Shown: positions 44,307-54,511 of the stretch, in pieces | How positions within the stretch are numbered: the stretch's first letter is position 1 | Layout: each line of letters opens with the position of its first letter | Source: Vibrio ruber DSM 16370 | Lineage (GTDB): Bacteria > Pseudomonadota > Gammaproteobacteria > Enterobacterales > Vibrionaceae | NCBI RefSeq assembly: GCF_900163965.1 | Contig: NZ_FULE01000018.1 | Span: 1 to 64,000, forward strand | DNA: 64,000 bases | Direction: 5' to 3' | The notes under the pieces: generated by a model | Told to the model about the DNA's origin: nothing | The model's database searches: none | What the model saw: the letters and a program-made list of their open reading frames with translations, nothing else | Made by a program: the position numbers and the translations under genes

Positions 44307-44810
44307 ATGGAATTACATGAAGCTTTAAGTCGACGTGTCGGAGAATTACTTCTTACATGTGGGGATATTTTGGTGACGGCCGAATCTTGTACCGGCGGCG
44401 GAATTGCAACTGCTATTACCGAGATTGCCGGGAGCTCTGCGTGGTTTGATCGGGCGTTTGTCACCTATAGTAACGGAGCCAAACAGCAAATGTTGGGTGT
44501 CCGGCAGGAGACGCTCTCGCAATGGGGGGCTGTCAGTGAACAGACGGTTTTAGAAATGGCCAGCGGGGCTTTATTCCATTCTCAGGCATCGTTGGCCGTC
44601 TCGGTGAGCGGTATTGCCGGGCCCGATGGCGGCAGCGCTGAAAAACCGGTAGGCACAGTCTGTTTTGGCTGGAAAGCAAATTCAGGCTGGGAGAAGGTTG
44701 AAACGGTCCATTTTTCAGGAAGTCGCACGCAAGTTCGCTCGCAGGCCGTTTACCATGCTTTGCAGACCATTCATGATTATCTGACACATGAACGTGTCGC
44801 ACAGTCATAA
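44307..44810 (+). CDS. pncC: Nicotinamide-nucleotide amidase (CinA C-terminal family)
   Basis: Deamidates nicotinamide mononucleotide to nicotinate mononucleotide in NAD recycling. The 167-aa single-domain protein shows VTAESCTGGGIATAITEIAGSSAWFDRAFVTYSNGAK and SVSGIAGPDGGSAEKPVGTVCFG, the CinA C-terminal signature with the catalytic serine region. It precedes recA by 229 bp, as in most gamma-proteobacteria. Confidence 0.95.
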   Translation: MELHEALSRRVGELLLTCGDILVTAESCTGGGIATAITEIAGSSAWFDRAFVTYSNGAKQQMLGVRQETLSQWGAVSEQTVLEMASGALFHSQASLAVSVSGIAGPDGGSAEKPVGTVCFGWKANSGWEKVETVHFSGSRTQVRSQAVYHALQTIHDYLTHERVAQS

Positions 44811-44949
44811 AATCTCCGCATTGTTTATGCGGCCTGTCGCTTGCTGTCAGTGGCGTGAATGAGTGGCTACAGTATCAAAGCACAGTCGGAAAGTGATATG
44901 ATCCCAAGGATTCAAATCGGTCAGGAAAATTCATCGACAGGTCTGGACA

Positions 44950-44965
44950 CTGTATGAATTTACAG
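44950..44965 (+). promoter_or_regulatory. LexA (SOS) box of recA
   Basis: CTGTATGAATTTACAG is a full CTGT-N8-ACAG palindrome, 75 bp ahead of the recA ATG. LexA repression and DNA-damage induction of recA follow from established knowledge of this site. Confidence 0.9.
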
Positions 44966-45039
44966 TATAATCATTCGACATAAATTCGGGAAAATAACCC
45001 ATCGACTTAATATCTGAAAGTGACTGTCTGGAGAACGTA

Positions 45040-46092
45040 ATGGACGAGAACAAACAAAAAGCACTGGCCGCGGCACTGGGACAAATTGAAAAGCAGTTTG
45101 GTAAAGGGTCAATCATGCGTCTTGGTGATAACCGTGCCATGGATGTTGAAACGATCTCTACAGGGTCTCTTTCACTTGATATCGCTTTAGGTGCCGGTGG
45201 TCTGCCGATGGGACGGATTGTTGAAATCTACGGCCCGGAATCTTCAGGGAAGACCACACTGACTCTGGAAGTGATTGCTGCAGCACAACGCGAAGGGAAA
45301 ACCTGTGCATTTATCGATGCGGAACATGCGTTGGATCCTGTTTATGCGAAGAAGCTTGGGGTTGATATTGAAGCGTTATTGGTCTCTCAGCCAGATACCG
45401 GTGAGCAAGCATTAGAAATCTGTGACGCATTGGCGCGCTCCGGTGCGATCGATGTTATGGTGATTGACTCCGTTGCAGCATTGACGCCGAAAGCAGAGAT
45501 TGAAGGTGAAATGGGTGATAGCCATATGGGGCTACAGGCGCGGATGCTATCTCAGGCGATGCGTAAACTGACCGGTAATCTGAAGCAATCGAACTGTATG
45601 TGTATCTTTATCAACCAAATCCGGATGAAAATTGGGGTGATGTTCGGTAACCCTGAAACAACGACCGGTGGTAATGCCTTAAAATTCTACGCTTCTGTTC
45701 GGTTGGATATTCGTCGTACCGGCTCGATTAAAGAAGGCGATGAAGTGGTTGGTAATGAAACACGAATCAAAGTGGTGAAAAACAAAATTGCAGCACCATT
45801 TAAAGAAGCCAATACACAGATTATGTATGGTCAAGGGTTTAACCGTGAAGGTGAACTGGTTGATTTAGGTGTGAAACATAAGCTGGTTGAAAAGGCGGGT
45901 GCTTGGTACAGCTATAACGGTGATAAAATCGGCCAGGGGAAAGCAAATGCTTGTAAATATTTGCGTGAAAATCCTGAAGTGGCGAAAGTTATCGACCATA
46001 AAATCCGAGAAATGTTGCTGAGCAATAACCCGATTCCTGAAGATGGTCAGGAAGGGATTGAGCAGACATTTAAGCAAGAAGAAGAAAGTTAA
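45040..46092 (+). CDS. recA: Recombinase RecA
   Basis: Strand-exchange ATPase and co-protease for LexA. The 350-aa protein begins [26 protein letters not shown] and has Walker [32 protein letters not shown] with Walker B, the L1/L2 loops with [16 protein letters not shown] and [23 protein letters not shown], and an acidic C-terminal tail ending [10 protein letters not shown]. It is preceded by a LexA box and followed by a hairpin that limits read-through into recX. Confidence 0.99.
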   Translation: MDENKQKALAAALGQIEKQFGKGSIMRLGDNRAMDVETISTGSLSLDIALGAGGLPMGRIVEIYGPESSGKTTLTLEVIAAAQREGKTCAFIDAEHALDPVYAKKLGVDIEALLVSQPDTGEQALEICDALARSGAIDVMVIDSVAALTPKAEIEGEMGDSHMGLQARMLSQAMRKLTGNLKQSNCMCIFINQIRMKIGVMFGNPETTTGGNALKFYASVRLDIRRTGSIKEGDEVVGNETRIKVVKNKIAAPFKEANTQIMYGQGFNREGELVDLGVKHKLVEKAGAWYSYNGDKIGQGKANACKYLRENPEVAKVIDHKIREMLLSNNPIPEDGQEGIEQTFKQEEES

Positions 46093-46119
46093 TTCGTAAC
46101 GCCATACAATGTTGAAACA

Positions 46120-46145
46120 GCCCTGCATAATGCGGGGCTTTTTTT
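46120..46145 (+). terminator. Terminator/attenuator between recA and recX
   Basis: GCCCTGCA-TAA-TGCGGGGC is followed by seven T. It lies 28 bp after recA. In E. coli a leaky terminator here gives low recX expression by read-through; the same is likely. Confidence 0.88.
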
Positions 46146-46158
46146 AAGGAAATTCCAG

Positions 46159-46623
46159 ATGAGTAGAGAACATTCGAGAACATGTCTGGAAACCGCGATT
46201 CAGTTGCTGAGTCGCCGGGATCACGGACGGGTCGAGTTATACCGTAAGTTGATCGCAAAAGGGTTTGATGGCGATGAAGTCGATCATGCGGTTCAGGCTT
46301 GTGAACAGTATGGTTATCTGGATGATGTCCGCTATACCCAAGGCATGATTCGGCACCATATTGCCAAAGGTCACGGTGAGCTGAGAATCTATCAATCACT
46401 GAAGCAAAAGCAAATTGATGAGTCTATCATTGCCGAGCAGCTGGCTGAATTGGAAACCGACTGGTTTGAATTAGCGAAATCAACGGCTGAGAAAAAGTTT
46501 GGTATCAGCATTGAAGCGTCAGTGAAAGATCCCAAAGCGTATGCCAAACAAGTGCGTTTTTTACAGTATCGGGGCTTTAATTTCGAACAGATTCAGTACG
46601 CATTGAATCCGACTCACAGGTGA
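46159..46623 (+). CDS. recX: Regulatory protein RecX
   Basis: Binds and restrains RecA filaments. The 154-aa protein has the three-helix RecX repeats: AIQLLSRRDHGRVELYRKLIAKGFD, then QACEQYGYLDDVRYTQGMIRHHIAKGHGELRIYQSLKQKQID. The C-terminal helix set ends NFEQIQYALNP. SD AAGGAA lies ahead of the ATG. It is 66 bp behind recA and most likely expressed by read-through. Confidence 0.96.
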   Translation: MSREHSRTCLETAIQLLSRRDHGRVELYRKLIAKGFDGDEVDHAVQACEQYGYLDDVRYTQGMIRHHIAKGHGELRIYQSLKQKQIDESIIAEQLAELETDWFELAKSTAEKKFGISIEASVKDPKAYAKQVRFLQYRGFNFEQIQYALNPTHR

Positions 46624-46748
46624 GCTGCGCTCATGTCCGGAGAAGGCGGCGGGGATTTATATCTTATATCACTGACGTTAATTTCGCAGACCTGCCTTTA
46701 TCTGAATTTTATCTCTGCTGTGCGTCATTGCTTATGACTTCCCGTGAA

Positions 46749-46792
46749 CGGAGAAAGAATTGAGCACTCTTTATTGATTCCTTCTCCGTTTC
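46749..46792 (+). terminator. Terminator-like hairpin after recX
   Basis: CGGAGAAAGAAT pairs with ATTCCTTCTCCG with one mismatch, followed by TTTCGATTC. It lies within the 346-bp recX-alaS gap, which otherwise contains only the alaS leader and promoter region and no gene. Confidence 0.6.
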
Positions 46793-46969
46793 GATTCATT
46801 TCAAAGATAGTTCCGACAGGAACACACACCTTTTCAATAGAATGCAGCCGGTGAGCGACCTTGTTCATCCGGGCTCAGAGTTCAAAACAAAGCTAGGCGA
46901 ACACTTATCCATGCTTTACAATAGGTCGCAAAATTTTAGTTGAATCTTTGAATATTTCAGGAATAGCGC

Positions 46970-49552
46970 ATGTACATGAGCACTGACGAGGTTCGCCAGG
47001 CGTTCCTCTCGTTCTTTGAGACAAAAGGACACCAAATCGTAGACAGTTCATCTTTGGTCCCTGCCAATGATCCAACACTGCTATTCACGAATGCGGGGAT
47101 GAACCAGTTTAAAGACTGTTTTCTTGGTTTAGAAAAGCGTGATTATACGCGTGCAGTCACCGCACAACGCTGCGTTCGTGCCGGTGGTAAGCATAATGAT
47201 CTGGAAAATGTCGGCTTTACTGCACGACACCATACATTTTTTGAAATGTTGGGGAACTTCAGCTTCGGCGATTATTTTAAGCAAGATGCAATCCAGTATG
47301 CGTGGGAGTTTCTGACCGAAGTCCTCAAGTTACCTCAGGAGCGTTTGTTAGTTACTGTTTATCAGACTGATGACGAAGCGTTCGATATCTGGCACAAGCA
47401 GATCGGCCTTCCTGCCGAGCGGATCATCCGAATTGGTGACAAAAAAGGCGGTAAGCCTTATGAGTCAGACAATTTCTGGCAGATGGGCGATACCGGCCCA
47501 TGCGGCCCATGCTCTGAAATTTTTTATGACCACGGTGACAGCATCTGGGGCGGACCTCCGGGCTCACCAGAAGAAGACGGTGATCGATTCATTGAAATCT
47601 GGAACAACGTTTTCATGCAGTATAACCGCCATGCTGACGGCACCATGGAACCTCTGCCTAAACCATCTGTCGATACAGGTATGGGAATCGAGCGTATTTC
47701 CGCAATCATGCAAAGCGTGCACTCAAATTATGAAATCGACGTCTTCCAGACTTTGATTAAAGAAGCCGCGCAAGTGATTGGGTGTCATGATCTTTCAAAT
47801 CAGTCGCTCCGCGTGGTTGCTGATCATATTCGTTCTTGTTCGTTCTTAATTGTTGATGGGGTGGTGCCATCTAACGAAGGTCGTGGTTATGTTCTGCGAC
47901 GCATCATTCGTCGCGCGGTTCGCCACGGTAATAAGTTGGGTGCTCAGGGCGTATTCTTCCATAAATTGGTTGGTCCGTTGGCCGAAATTATGGGTAGTGC
48001 CGGTAAAGAATTGAAAAAACAGCAGGCTGTGGTTGAAAAAGTGCTTCGTATCGAAGAAGAAAACTTCGGCCGGACACTTGAGCGTGGCATGTCGATTCTG
48101 AATGAAGCGCTGGAAAATCTGGATGGAAAAGTTCTCGACGGAGAAACTGTCTTCAAACTTTATGATACCTACGGTTTCCCTGCGGATTTGACCAATGATG
48201 TTGTACGTGAACATGGCCTTAGTATTGATGAAGCCGGATTTGAACAGGCGATGGAGGCACAGCGTCAGCGTGCTCGTGAAGCCGGACAATTCGGTACCGA
48301 TTATAACACCATGATTAAAGTTGACGCATCGAGCCATTTCTGTGGTTATGAAGGCACTGAAGGTCAAGGTAAGATTGTTGCGATATTTATTCATGGTGAA
48401 CCGGTTGAGACGCTTTCATCCGGTGATCATGCAATGCTGGTACTGGATGAAACGCCATTTTATGCGGAATCCGGTGGTCAGTGTGGTGATGCCGGTATCA
48501 TTCGTACCGAGAGTGGTGTATTTCAGGTCGTCGATACCCAGAAGCAAGGAAACGCAATTATTCATTATGGATCATTGGTTGAAGGCTTTTTGAACCAAGG
48601 TGAAATGGCTGATGCTCAGGTTGATGCGAAAAGACGATCTGCAACTGCATTGAACCATTCTGCCACGCATTTGCTGCATGAAGCATTACGCCGCGTTTTG
48701 GGTGAACATGTGACTCAGAAAGGTTCACTGGTTCGGGCGGAAAGCCTGCGTTTTGATTTCTCACATATGGAAGCCATGACCGCTGAAGAACTGAAAGAAG
48801 TTGAACGGATGGTCAACCAGCATATTCGGCGTAACCATACGGTTGAAACGAATATCATGGGGCTTGATGAAGCGAAAGCGAAAGGTGCGATGGCTTTATT
48901 TGGTGAAAAGTACGATACCAAAGTCCGTGTCTTATCGATGGGCGATTTTTCGACTGAATTGTGTGGCGGTGTCCATGCAAGCAATACCGGTGATATCGGG
49001 TTGTTTAAGATTGTCTCTGAAAGTGGTATCGCTGCCGGGGTTCGTCGAATTGAAGCCGTGACCGGCGAAGCTGCGCTGGATTTGATTGATACGCAGCAGG
49101 CAACTTATGAAGATAAACTGGCAGAAGCCGCTCAGAAAGCAAGACAGTTGGAAAAAGAAATCCAGCAGATAAAAGATAAATTGGCGTCTCAGGCCAGTTC
49201 AAATCTGCTTCAGCAAGTAAAAGAGATAGCCGGGGTCAAAGTCTTGGTTGCTCAATTGCAAGGGGCGGATAATAAAGCACTTCGCGGTATGGTTGATGAG
49301 TTGAAAAATCAATTAGGCAGTGGGGTCATTCTGCTGGGCAATATCAATGATGATAAAGTCGGACTCATTGCCGGGGTGACGAAAGATTTGACCGGTCAGG
49401 TGAAAGCCGGTGAACTTGTCAATCTGGTTGCCCAGCAAGTTGGTGGCAAAGGCGGCGGTCGTCCGGATATGGCTCAGGCTGGCGGTAGTGATGTGAATGC
49501 ACTACCTCAGGCTTTGGTATCTGCGGAAGCATGGATTGAATCCCAGCTGTAA
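46970..49552 (+). CDS. alaS: Alanyl-tRNA synthetase
   Basis: Charges tRNA-Ala. The 860-aa protein has the class II catalytic domain ([10 protein letters not shown], then [19 protein letters not shown]), the tRNA-recognition domain, the editing domain with [12 protein letters not shown] zinc histidines and [13 protein letters not shown], and the C-terminal DHHA1 domain ending [15 protein letters not shown]. Two in-frame ATGs (46970, 46976) are possible; I keep the first because Vibrio AlaS commonly starts MYMST. Confidence 0.98.
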   Translation: MYMSTDEVRQAFLSFFETKGHQIVDSSSLVPANDPTLLFTNAGMNQFKDCFLGLEKRDYTRAVTAQRCVRAGGKHNDLENVGFTARHHTFFEMLGNFSFGDYFKQDAIQYAWEFLTEVLKLPQERLLVTVYQTDDEAFDIWHKQIGLPAERIIRIGDKKGGKPYESDNFWQMGDTGPCGPCSEIFYDHGDSIWGGPPGSPEEDGDRFIEIWNNVFMQYNRHADGTMEPLPKPSVDTGMGIERISAIMQSVHSNYEIDVFQTLIKEAAQVIGCHDLSNQSLRVVADHIRSCSFLIVDGVVPSNEGRGYVLRRIIRRAVRHGNKLGAQGVFFHKLVGPLAEIMGSAGKELKKQQAVVEKVLRIEEENFGRTLERGMSILNEALENLDGKVLDGETVFKLYDTYGFPADLTNDVVREHGLSIDEAGFEQAMEAQRQRAREAGQFGTDYNTMIKVDASSHFCGYEGTEGQGKIVAIFIHGEPVETLSSGDHAMLVLDETPFYAESGGQCGDAGIIRTESGVFQVVDTQKQGNAIIHYGSLVEGFLNQGEMADAQVDAKRRSATALNHSATHLLHEALRRVLGEHVTQKGSLVRAESLRFDFSHMEAMTAEELKEVERMVNQHIRRNHTVETNIMGLDEAKAKGAMALFGEKYDTKVRVLSMGDFSTELCGGVHASNTGDIGLFKIVSESGIAAGVRRIEAVTGEAALDLIDTQQATYEDKLAEAAQKARQLEKEIQQIKDKLASQASSNLLQQVKEIAGVKVLVAQLQGADNKALRGMVDELKNQLGSGVILLGNINDDKVGLIAGVTKDLTGQVKAGELVNLVAQQVGGKGGGRPDMAQAGGSDVNALPQALVSAEAWIESQL

Positions 49553-49553
49553 T

Positions 49554-49575
49554 CTAAAGTTACATATAACTTTAG
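49554..49575 (+). other. Hairpin directly behind alaS
   Basis: The perfect 9-bp stem CTAAAGTTA/TAACTTTAG with loop CATA begins one base after the alaS stop. It has no T-run; the real terminator follows at 49604-49662. Confidence 0.5.
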
Positions 49576-49603
49576 CTTGATTCAAAATAATTATTTATCC
49601 CTG

Positions 49604-49662
49604 ACCAAGTGGTTTAATTAGCGTCTGTAAACTAAGCTGATAAGCCACTTGGTTTTGTTTTT
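49604..49662 (+). terminator. Terminator of alaS
   Basis: The 9-bp stem ACCAAGTGG/CCACTTGGT closes a loop that itself forms a second helix (ATTAGC/GCTGAT). It is followed by TTTGTTTTT. Confidence 0.82.
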
Positions 49663-49716
49663 ATCACATTTTTACGGTGATGTTTTTTGAATACAGAGAT
49701 GACATCACCATGTACC

Positions 49717-49751
49717 GAAATCAGTCCAAACAACGAGTGTGGGCTGATTTC
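49717..49751 (+). other. Leader hairpin upstream of lysC
   Basis: GAAATCAG and CTGATTTC form a perfect 8-bp stem with an additional CC/GG inner pair, 35 bp before the lysC GTG. It has no T-run, so it is not a simple terminator. I do not see the conserved core of the lysine riboswitch. Confidence 0.5.
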
Positions 49752-49785
49752 TGAGTGAGACTTTGTCTTAGGAAGGTGACGACTG

Positions 49786-50973
49786 GTGAAAAATCCCCTT
49801 ATAGTTCAAAAATTTGGTGGAACATCGATGGGTTCGGTTGAAAGGATCCATACGGTAGCGCAACATGTAATCGATGCGAAAGAGCGGGGGCAGCAGGTCG
49901 TTGTCGTTGTATCGGCAATGTCTGGTGAAACCAATCGATTATTAGATTTGGCCCATCAGGTTGATCGGGTTCCAAATGCCAGGGAACTGGATGTGATTTT
50001 ATCCTCAGGAGAGCAAATATCGATGGCTCTGCTGGCAATGACGCTGCATAAAATGGGGTATTCAGCGCGTTCATTCACAGGTTCCCAGCTTGGTATTGTG
50101 ACGACAAATCAGCATAACGATGCGACGATTCTGCAAGCTGATACAGCGAAAATTCAGCAGTTATTGAATGAAGATACGATCGTGATCGTTGCTGGGTTTC
50201 AGGGCGTCAGTGAAAGTGGTGATATTACGACACTGGGACGAGGCGGCTCTGATACGACTGCGGTAACGCTTGCCGGAATGCTGGCTGCGGATGAATGTCA
50301 AATATTTACCGATGTCGATGGTATTTATAGCACGGATCCCAGAATTGTCGAAAATGCCCGAAAACTCGATATTATTGATTTTCCGTCAATGGAAGAGATG
50401 TCCAGAAAAGGTGCTAAAGTGCTCCATTTGCCGTGTGTTCAATATGCATGGCGGCATCAGGTTCCGTTGCGGGTTTTATCGACATTTGAACATAATGAGG
50501 GAACCCTCATTCGTGGAGAAAGCTCACCGTATGATGTGTGTGGCATTGCGGTGCAAAAAGATATGATTAAGCTGAGTTTTGAATCTCATCATGTTGATTC
50601 CATTCTGAAACAATGCCATTTGTTAGGAATTGATGTATGGAATGTGATCGGTGATGCAGAATTTACAGCTTTGCTGATTAAACAGGACGCTAGTGCTAAG
50701 TTGGGACTGGTGTTTGAAGATAAAATCCGTAATAGTAAGCCGGTTAGCTTACTGACAATTGTCGGCAAGAAAGCGAATGATTTGATTGAATCAACATATC
50801 AATTGCTTTGTTCTGCCAATATTCTGATAGATAGTGGTTATTCTGATAACTTATCTCATAGCTTAGTGATCGCGCCTGAACAAATAGATAGTGCAGCAAA
50901 TGTCATTCATGAAGCTTATGTCATTTCCGGTTCATTTGTTGATCATGAGCCCAAACAGCGTTTTATGGGCTGA
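49786..50973 (+). CDS. lysC: Aspartate kinase
   Basis: Phosphorylates aspartate, the first step towards Lys, Met and Thr. The 395-aa monofunctional protein starts at a GTG with SD AGGAAGG and reads KNPLIVQKFGGTSMGSVERI, the kinase N-terminal signature, with GRGGSDTTAVTLAG. Two ACT-type regulatory segments occupy about 260-395. There is no homoserine dehydrogenase domain. It is shorter than E. coli LysC (449 aa) but of the size seen in Vibrio between alaS and csrA. Confidence 0.93.
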   Translation: MKNPLIVQKFGGTSMGSVERIHTVAQHVIDAKERGQQVVVVVSAMSGETNRLLDLAHQVDRVPNARELDVILSSGEQISMALLAMTLHKMGYSARSFTGSQLGIVTTNQHNDATILQADTAKIQQLLNEDTIVIVAGFQGVSESGDITTLGRGGSDTTAVTLAGMLAADECQIFTDVDGIYSTDPRIVENARKLDIIDFPSMEEMSRKGAKVLHLPCVQYAWRHQVPLRVLSTFEHNEGTLIRGESSPYDVCGIAVQKDMIKLSFESHHVDSILKQCHLLGIDVWNVIGDAEFTALLIKQDASAKLGLVFEDKIRNSKPVSLLTIVGKKANDLIESTYQLLCSANILIDSGYSDNLSHSLVIAPEQIDSAANVIHEAYVISGSFVDHEPKQRFMG

Positions 50974-51061
50974 TTTTGTATGAGACAGTTTACCCCTATA
51001 GGGTTTTTAATAGATAATAATGTAGTTAAGGCAAAACAGAGATGACTCAAGGAGCCAAAGA

Positions 51062-51262
51062 ATGCTAATTTTGACGCGCCGTGTAGGCGAAACGCTCATG
51101 ATAGGTGATGAAGTCACAGTAACTGTACTCGGTGTGAAAGGCAACCAGGTGAGAATTGGTGTCAATGCTCCCAAAGAAGTATCTGTTCACCGTGAAGAAA
51201 TATACATGCGCATTCAAGCAGAAAAGGGTGGTAATGGTAGCTCTGGTACACCGAGTTATTAA
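51062..51262 (+). CDS. csrA: Carbon storage regulator CsrA
   Basis: RNA-binding global post-transcriptional regulator that binds GGA motifs. The 66-aa protein begins [48 protein letters not shown], virtually the universal CsrA core, with the RNA-binding residues of strand 1 and the VHREEI region. SD CAAGGAG precedes the start. A terminator follows, then a tRNA array, as in E. coli. Confidence 0.98.
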   Translation: MLILTRRVGETLMIGDEVTVTVLGVKGNQVRIGVNAPKEVSVHREEIYMRIQAEKGGNGSSGTPSY

Positions 51263-51270
51263 CCCTTGAG

Positions 51271-51302
51271 AAAGGCTGGCAAAATAATTGTCAGCCTTTT
51301 TT
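51271..51302 (+). terminator. Terminator of csrA
   Basis: The stem AAAGGCTG..CAGCCTTT with a CAA/TTG inner extension is followed by TTTTTTAT, 9 bp after the csrA stop. Confidence 0.88.
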
Positions 51303-51509
51303 ATACTAACCCGATAGTGATACGCACCTCTCTACTTCCTGTTTTTTATCGCACTGATGATTTGAGTAACGATTCAGTTGTTCGGTGACTTTTGTTCGGT
51401 GACTTTGGGTGAGCTTTCTCTCATCCGGTGATAAAAGAATCAAATTGTTTTACATTGATTAAATAGCCAACGCTTGATGCGTTTTTTCCTTATTTTTCCA
51501 AGAAAATGT

Positions 51510-51537
51510 TTGACATATTTTTGGTAAATCGTAATAT
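51510..51537 (+). promoter_or_regulatory. Promoter of the tRNA(Ser/Arg) array
   Basis: TTGACA (51510-51515) and TAATAT (51532-51537) are 16 bp apart. The GC-rich discriminator GTGCCTCCGC behind -10 is typical for stringently controlled stable-RNA promoters. The first tRNA begins 16 bp later. Confidence 0.75.
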
Positions 51538-51552
51538 GTGCCTCCGCAAGAC

Positions 51553-51645
51553 GGTGAGGTGGCCGAGAGGCTGAAGGCGCTCCCCTGCTAAGGGAGTATA
51601 CGGTTTGTAGCCGTATCGAGGGTTCGAATCCCTCCCTCACCGCCA
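51553..51645 (+). tRNA. tRNA-Ser (GCT)
   Basis: A 93-nt class II tRNA with encoded CCA. The acceptor GGTGAGG pairs with CCTCACC, the anticodon loop is CTGCTAA, and the long variable arm is TATACGG..CCGTATC. First gene of the array; identical to the copy at 51767-51859. Confidence 0.97.
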
Positions 51646-51672
51646 TGTCTTGCTTGATACATGAAGTATTGC

Positions 51673-51749
51673 GCGCTCGTAGCTCAGCTGGATAGAGTAC
51701 CTGGCTACGAACCAGGCGGTCGAAGGTTCGAATCCTTCCGAGCGCGCCA
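51673..51749 (+). tRNA. tRNA-Arg (ACG), copy 1
   Basis: A 77-nt cloverleaf with acceptor GCGCTCG/CGAGCGC, anticodon loop CTACGAA and encoded CCA. A34 is expected to be edited to inosine. Confidence 0.97.
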
Positions 51750-51766
51750 CTTTATGATTGTGTTGT

Positions 51767-51859
51767 GGTGAGGTGGCCGAGAGGCTGAAGGCGCTCCCCT
51801 GCTAAGGGAGTATACGGTTTGTAGCCGTATCGAGGGTTCGAATCCCTCCCTCACCGCCA
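51767..51859 (+). tRNA. tRNA-Ser (GCT), second identical copy
   Basis: A 93-nt class II tRNA, the same sequence as 51553-51645, including the long variable arm and CCA. Its position after one tRNA-Arg suggests duplication of a Ser-Arg unit. Confidence 0.97.
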
Positions 51860-51919
51860 TAAGCATGATTAATTCGTGAATATGGACAGCACAGTGTCAG
51901 TGAATATTGAAGTTATTGC

Positions 51920-51996
51920 GCGCTCGTAGCTCAGCTGGATAGAGTACCTGGCTACGAACCAGGCGGTCGAAGGTTCGAATCCTTCCGAGCGCGCCA
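51920..51996 (+). tRNA. tRNA-Arg (ACG), copy 2
   Basis: Identical to the tRNA-Arg at 51673-51749. The spacer in front (TGAAGTTATTGC) closely resembles that before copy 1 (TGAAGTATTGC), which supports duplication of the Ser-Arg unit. Confidence 0.97.
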
Positions 51997-52037
51997 CTTT
52001 AATATGAACGACATGATCAGAAGATTGATTTTATTGT

Positions 52038-52114
52038 GCGCTCGTAGCTCAGCTGGATAGAGTACCTGGCTACGAACCAGGCGGTCGAAGGTTCGAATCC
52101 TTCCGAGCGCGCCA
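52038..52114 (+). tRNA. tRNA-Arg (ACG), copy 3
   Basis: Identical in sequence to the other ACG copies, with encoded CCA. It is separated from copy 2 by a 41-bp spacer. Confidence 0.97.
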
Positions 52115-52152
52115 TCAATTCAGTTTTTTGTTCAACAATACATTTCATCAGC

Positions 52153-52229
52153 GCGCTCGTAGCTCAGCTGGATAGAGTACCTGGCTACGAACCAGGCGGT
52201 CGAAGGTTCGAATCCTTCCGAGCGCGCCA
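52153..52229 (+). tRNA. tRNA-Arg (ACG), copy 4
   Basis: Last gene of the array, identical to the other copies. No clear terminator is seen in the following 202-bp gap, which leads to oadG. Confidence 0.97.
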
Positions 52230-52431
52230 TTTCTTTACTTTTGTCTTATCTGCTTCCGATATTCTTTTATTTTTTGATAGCTTACTCACAGTATTGCTGT
52301 CTTGATTCATTCCTTTTTTCTATCTTTCTCTCAGCATTTGCATAAACTTTATTCGATACTATTTGCGTTCAATTTGTTGATATGGATGTTTAACAAATGT
52401 TCTACCCAGAAATCGATAAAAAGGAAATAGA

Positions 52432-52692
52432 ATGAGTCATATAGGAAGCTTATTGTCGGAAGCTGCTACCTTAATGATGACAGGAATGCTGGTCGTTTTC
52501 GCATTTCTGACGATTATGGTCTATCTCGTCACTCTGATGTCCAAGATTGTTCCTCAAGAGACACCACCGTTACCACCTGACGCGAGTCAGTCTCCACAAA
52601 CGCTTACCCATTCAACGGATGTTAGCCCTCAGGTTGTAGCTGCCATTTCAGCAGCGGTACACCAATATCGCTCATCAGCCAAACATAAATAG
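52432..52692 (+). CDS. oadG: Oxaloacetate decarboxylase gamma subunit
   Basis: Small membrane subunit that assembles the Na+-pumping decarboxylase. The 86-aa protein has one membrane helix (about 13-37, ATLMMTGMLVVFAFLTIMVYLVTLM), a Pro-rich linker and a C-terminal VVAAISAAVHQYR segment, as in OadG. It is first in oadGAB. SD AAGGAAA lies ahead of the ATG. Confidence 0.93.
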   Translation: MSHIGSLLSEAATLMMTGMLVVFAFLTIMVYLVTLMSKIVPQETPPLPPDASQSPQTLTHSTDVSPQVVAAISAAVHQYRSSAKHK

Positions 52693-52714
52693 TTATTATA
52701 AATAGGAGTGTTGT

Positions 52715-54502
52715 ATGTCTAAACCGTTGGCTCTTACTGATGTGGTCCTCCGTGACGCGCATCAGTCTTTGTTTGCGACACGGATGCGTATTGAAGATAT
52801 GTTACCCATCGCATCAGCGCTTGATCAGGTTGGTTATTGGTCGTTGGAAACCTGGGGTGGCGCAACATTTGATTCTTGTATTCGCTTTTTAGGGGAAGAC
52901 CCGTGGGAACGTCTCAGAACCTTGAAACAAGCGATGCCGAAAACCCCGATGCAGATGCTGTTACGGGGGCAGAATTTATTGGGATATCGTCATTACGCAG
53001 ATGATGTGGTTGAAAAATTTGTCGAGCGCGCACATCGAAATGGGATGGATGTGTTTCGCATTTTTGATGCAATGAACGATGTGCGTAACTTTGAGAAAGC
53101 GGTTCAGTCGACAATCAATGTCGGTGCTCATGCGCAGGGGACGCTTTCTTATACGACCAGCCCTGTTCATAACATTGAAATGTGGGTTGATCTGGCGAAG
53201 CGTCTGGAAGATCTGGGTTGTCATTCTTTATGTATCAAAGACATGTCAGGGTTATTGAAACCTTATGAAGCTGAAACTTTAATTCGTAGAATTAAACAGG
53301 CCTGTGATGTGCCGTTGGCACTGCATTGTCATGCGACTACGGGGTTATCGACCGCGACGGCCATCAAAGCTGTTGAAGCGGGAATCGATATTTTAGATAC
53401 AGCGATTTCATCGATGAGTCAGACCTATGGACACACACCGACAGAAACGGTTGTGGCCATGTTAGAACAGAGTGAGCGTGATACAGGACTTTCTCTGGAG
53501 CAGCTAGAACCGATTGCTGCTTATTTTCGCGATGTCCGTAAGAAATACGCGAAATGGGAAGGGCAACTAAAAGGGGTGGATTCCCGTATTCTGATTGCTC
53601 AGGTTCCCGGTGGAATGCTCACCAATATGGAAGGGCAGTTAAAGGACCAAGGCGCCGCAGATCGAATTGATGAAGTCTTGGCTGAAATTCCAAAAGTACG
53701 TCATGACCTCGGTTATATTCCGCTGGTCACACCAACCTCTCAAATTGTCGGCACTCAGGCTGTGATTAACGTGCTGATGGGGGAACGTTATAAAAGTATT
53801 ACCAAAGAAACCGCCGGGGTGTTGAAAGGGGAGTATGGTGCTGCACCAGCACCTGTCAATGCTGAATTACAGGCGCGAGTGCTTGAGGGGCAGCAGCCCA
53901 TTACCTGCCGCCCGGCGGATTTGATTGAGTCTGAAATGGCGTTATTGACCGATGAGCTGACCGAGAAGGCAAAAGCTGAAGGGATCGTGTTGGCTGAGTC
54001 TGTTGTCGATGATGTTCTGACATATGCGCTTTTCCCTCAGGTTGGCTTAAAGTTCCTTAAGAATAGAGACAACCCAGATGCATTTGAACCGTTACCGTGC
54101 GTTGAAGAGGATGCTGCGGTCAATGCTGCACCCAGTGTTACATCTGATGCTCAAGGTATTGAAGCTTATAGCGTGAAAGTCGATGGGCAGGTCTATGAAG
54201 TTGAAGTCGGTCCTCAAGGCCAGCTCACTGCCGTAACATCTGTATCGAATGCAGCGCCACAACCAAAAGAGACGGCCCCGAAAGGTCATGCAGAGGTGAT
54301 TGCTGCGCCTTTGGCGGGAACGATTTTTAAAGTGAATGCTTTGCCCGGTCATCCCGTCAATGAAGGTGATGTGCTGATAGTATTGGAAGCGATGAAAATG
54401 GAGACCGAGGTTCGTGCCGCTAAAAATGGTACCGTACAGGACGTTTTAGTCAAAGAAGGTGACTCGGTGCATGTCGGTTCACCGTTATTCAGTCTGGCAT
54501 AA
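52715..54502 (+). CDS. oadA: Oxaloacetate decarboxylase alpha subunit (carboxyltransferase and biotin carrier)
   Basis: Transfers CO2 from oxaloacetate to biotin, forming pyruvate. The 595-aa protein has the pyruvate-carboxylase-like TIM barrel ([35 protein letters not shown] with metal-binding histidines), the helical middle domain, an Ala/Pro-rich hinge and the biotinyl domain with EAMKMET (biotinyl Lys near 560). It is 22 bp behind oadG and 9 bp before oadB. Confidence 0.97.
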   Translation: MSKPLALTDVVLRDAHQSLFATRMRIEDMLPIASALDQVGYWSLETWGGATFDSCIRFLGEDPWERLRTLKQAMPKTPMQMLLRGQNLLGYRHYADDVVEKFVERAHRNGMDVFRIFDAMNDVRNFEKAVQSTINVGAHAQGTLSYTTSPVHNIEMWVDLAKRLEDLGCHSLCIKDMSGLLKPYEAETLIRRIKQACDVPLALHCHATTGLSTATAIKAVEAGIDILDTAISSMSQTYGHTPTETVVAMLEQSERDTGLSLEQLEPIAAYFRDVRKKYAKWEGQLKGVDSRILIAQVPGGMLTNMEGQLKDQGAADRIDEVLAEIPKVRHDLGYIPLVTPTSQIVGTQAVINVLMGERYKSITKETAGVLKGEYGAAPAPVNAELQARVLEGQQPITCRPADLIESEMALLTDELTEKAKAEGIVLAESVVDDVLTYALFPQVGLKFLKNRDNPDAFEPLPCVEEDAAVNAAPSVTSDAQGIEAYSVKVDGQVYEVEVGPQGQLTAVTSVSNAAPQPKETAPKGHAEVIAAPLAGTIFKVNALPGHPVNEGDVLIVLEAMKMETEVRAAKNGTVQDVLVKEGDSVHVGSPLFSLA

Positions 54503-54511
54503 GGGTGACTC

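Noticed and set aside
47846..48394. 182-codon open frame on the minus strand inside alaS
   Set aside because: It lies fully antisense to a conserved alaS region and its composition is that of a shadow frame.
49553..49785. Possible lysine riboswitch upstream of lysC
   Set aside because: Two hairpins are present, but I could not find the conserved multi-helix core; the first strong hairpin is the alaS terminator.
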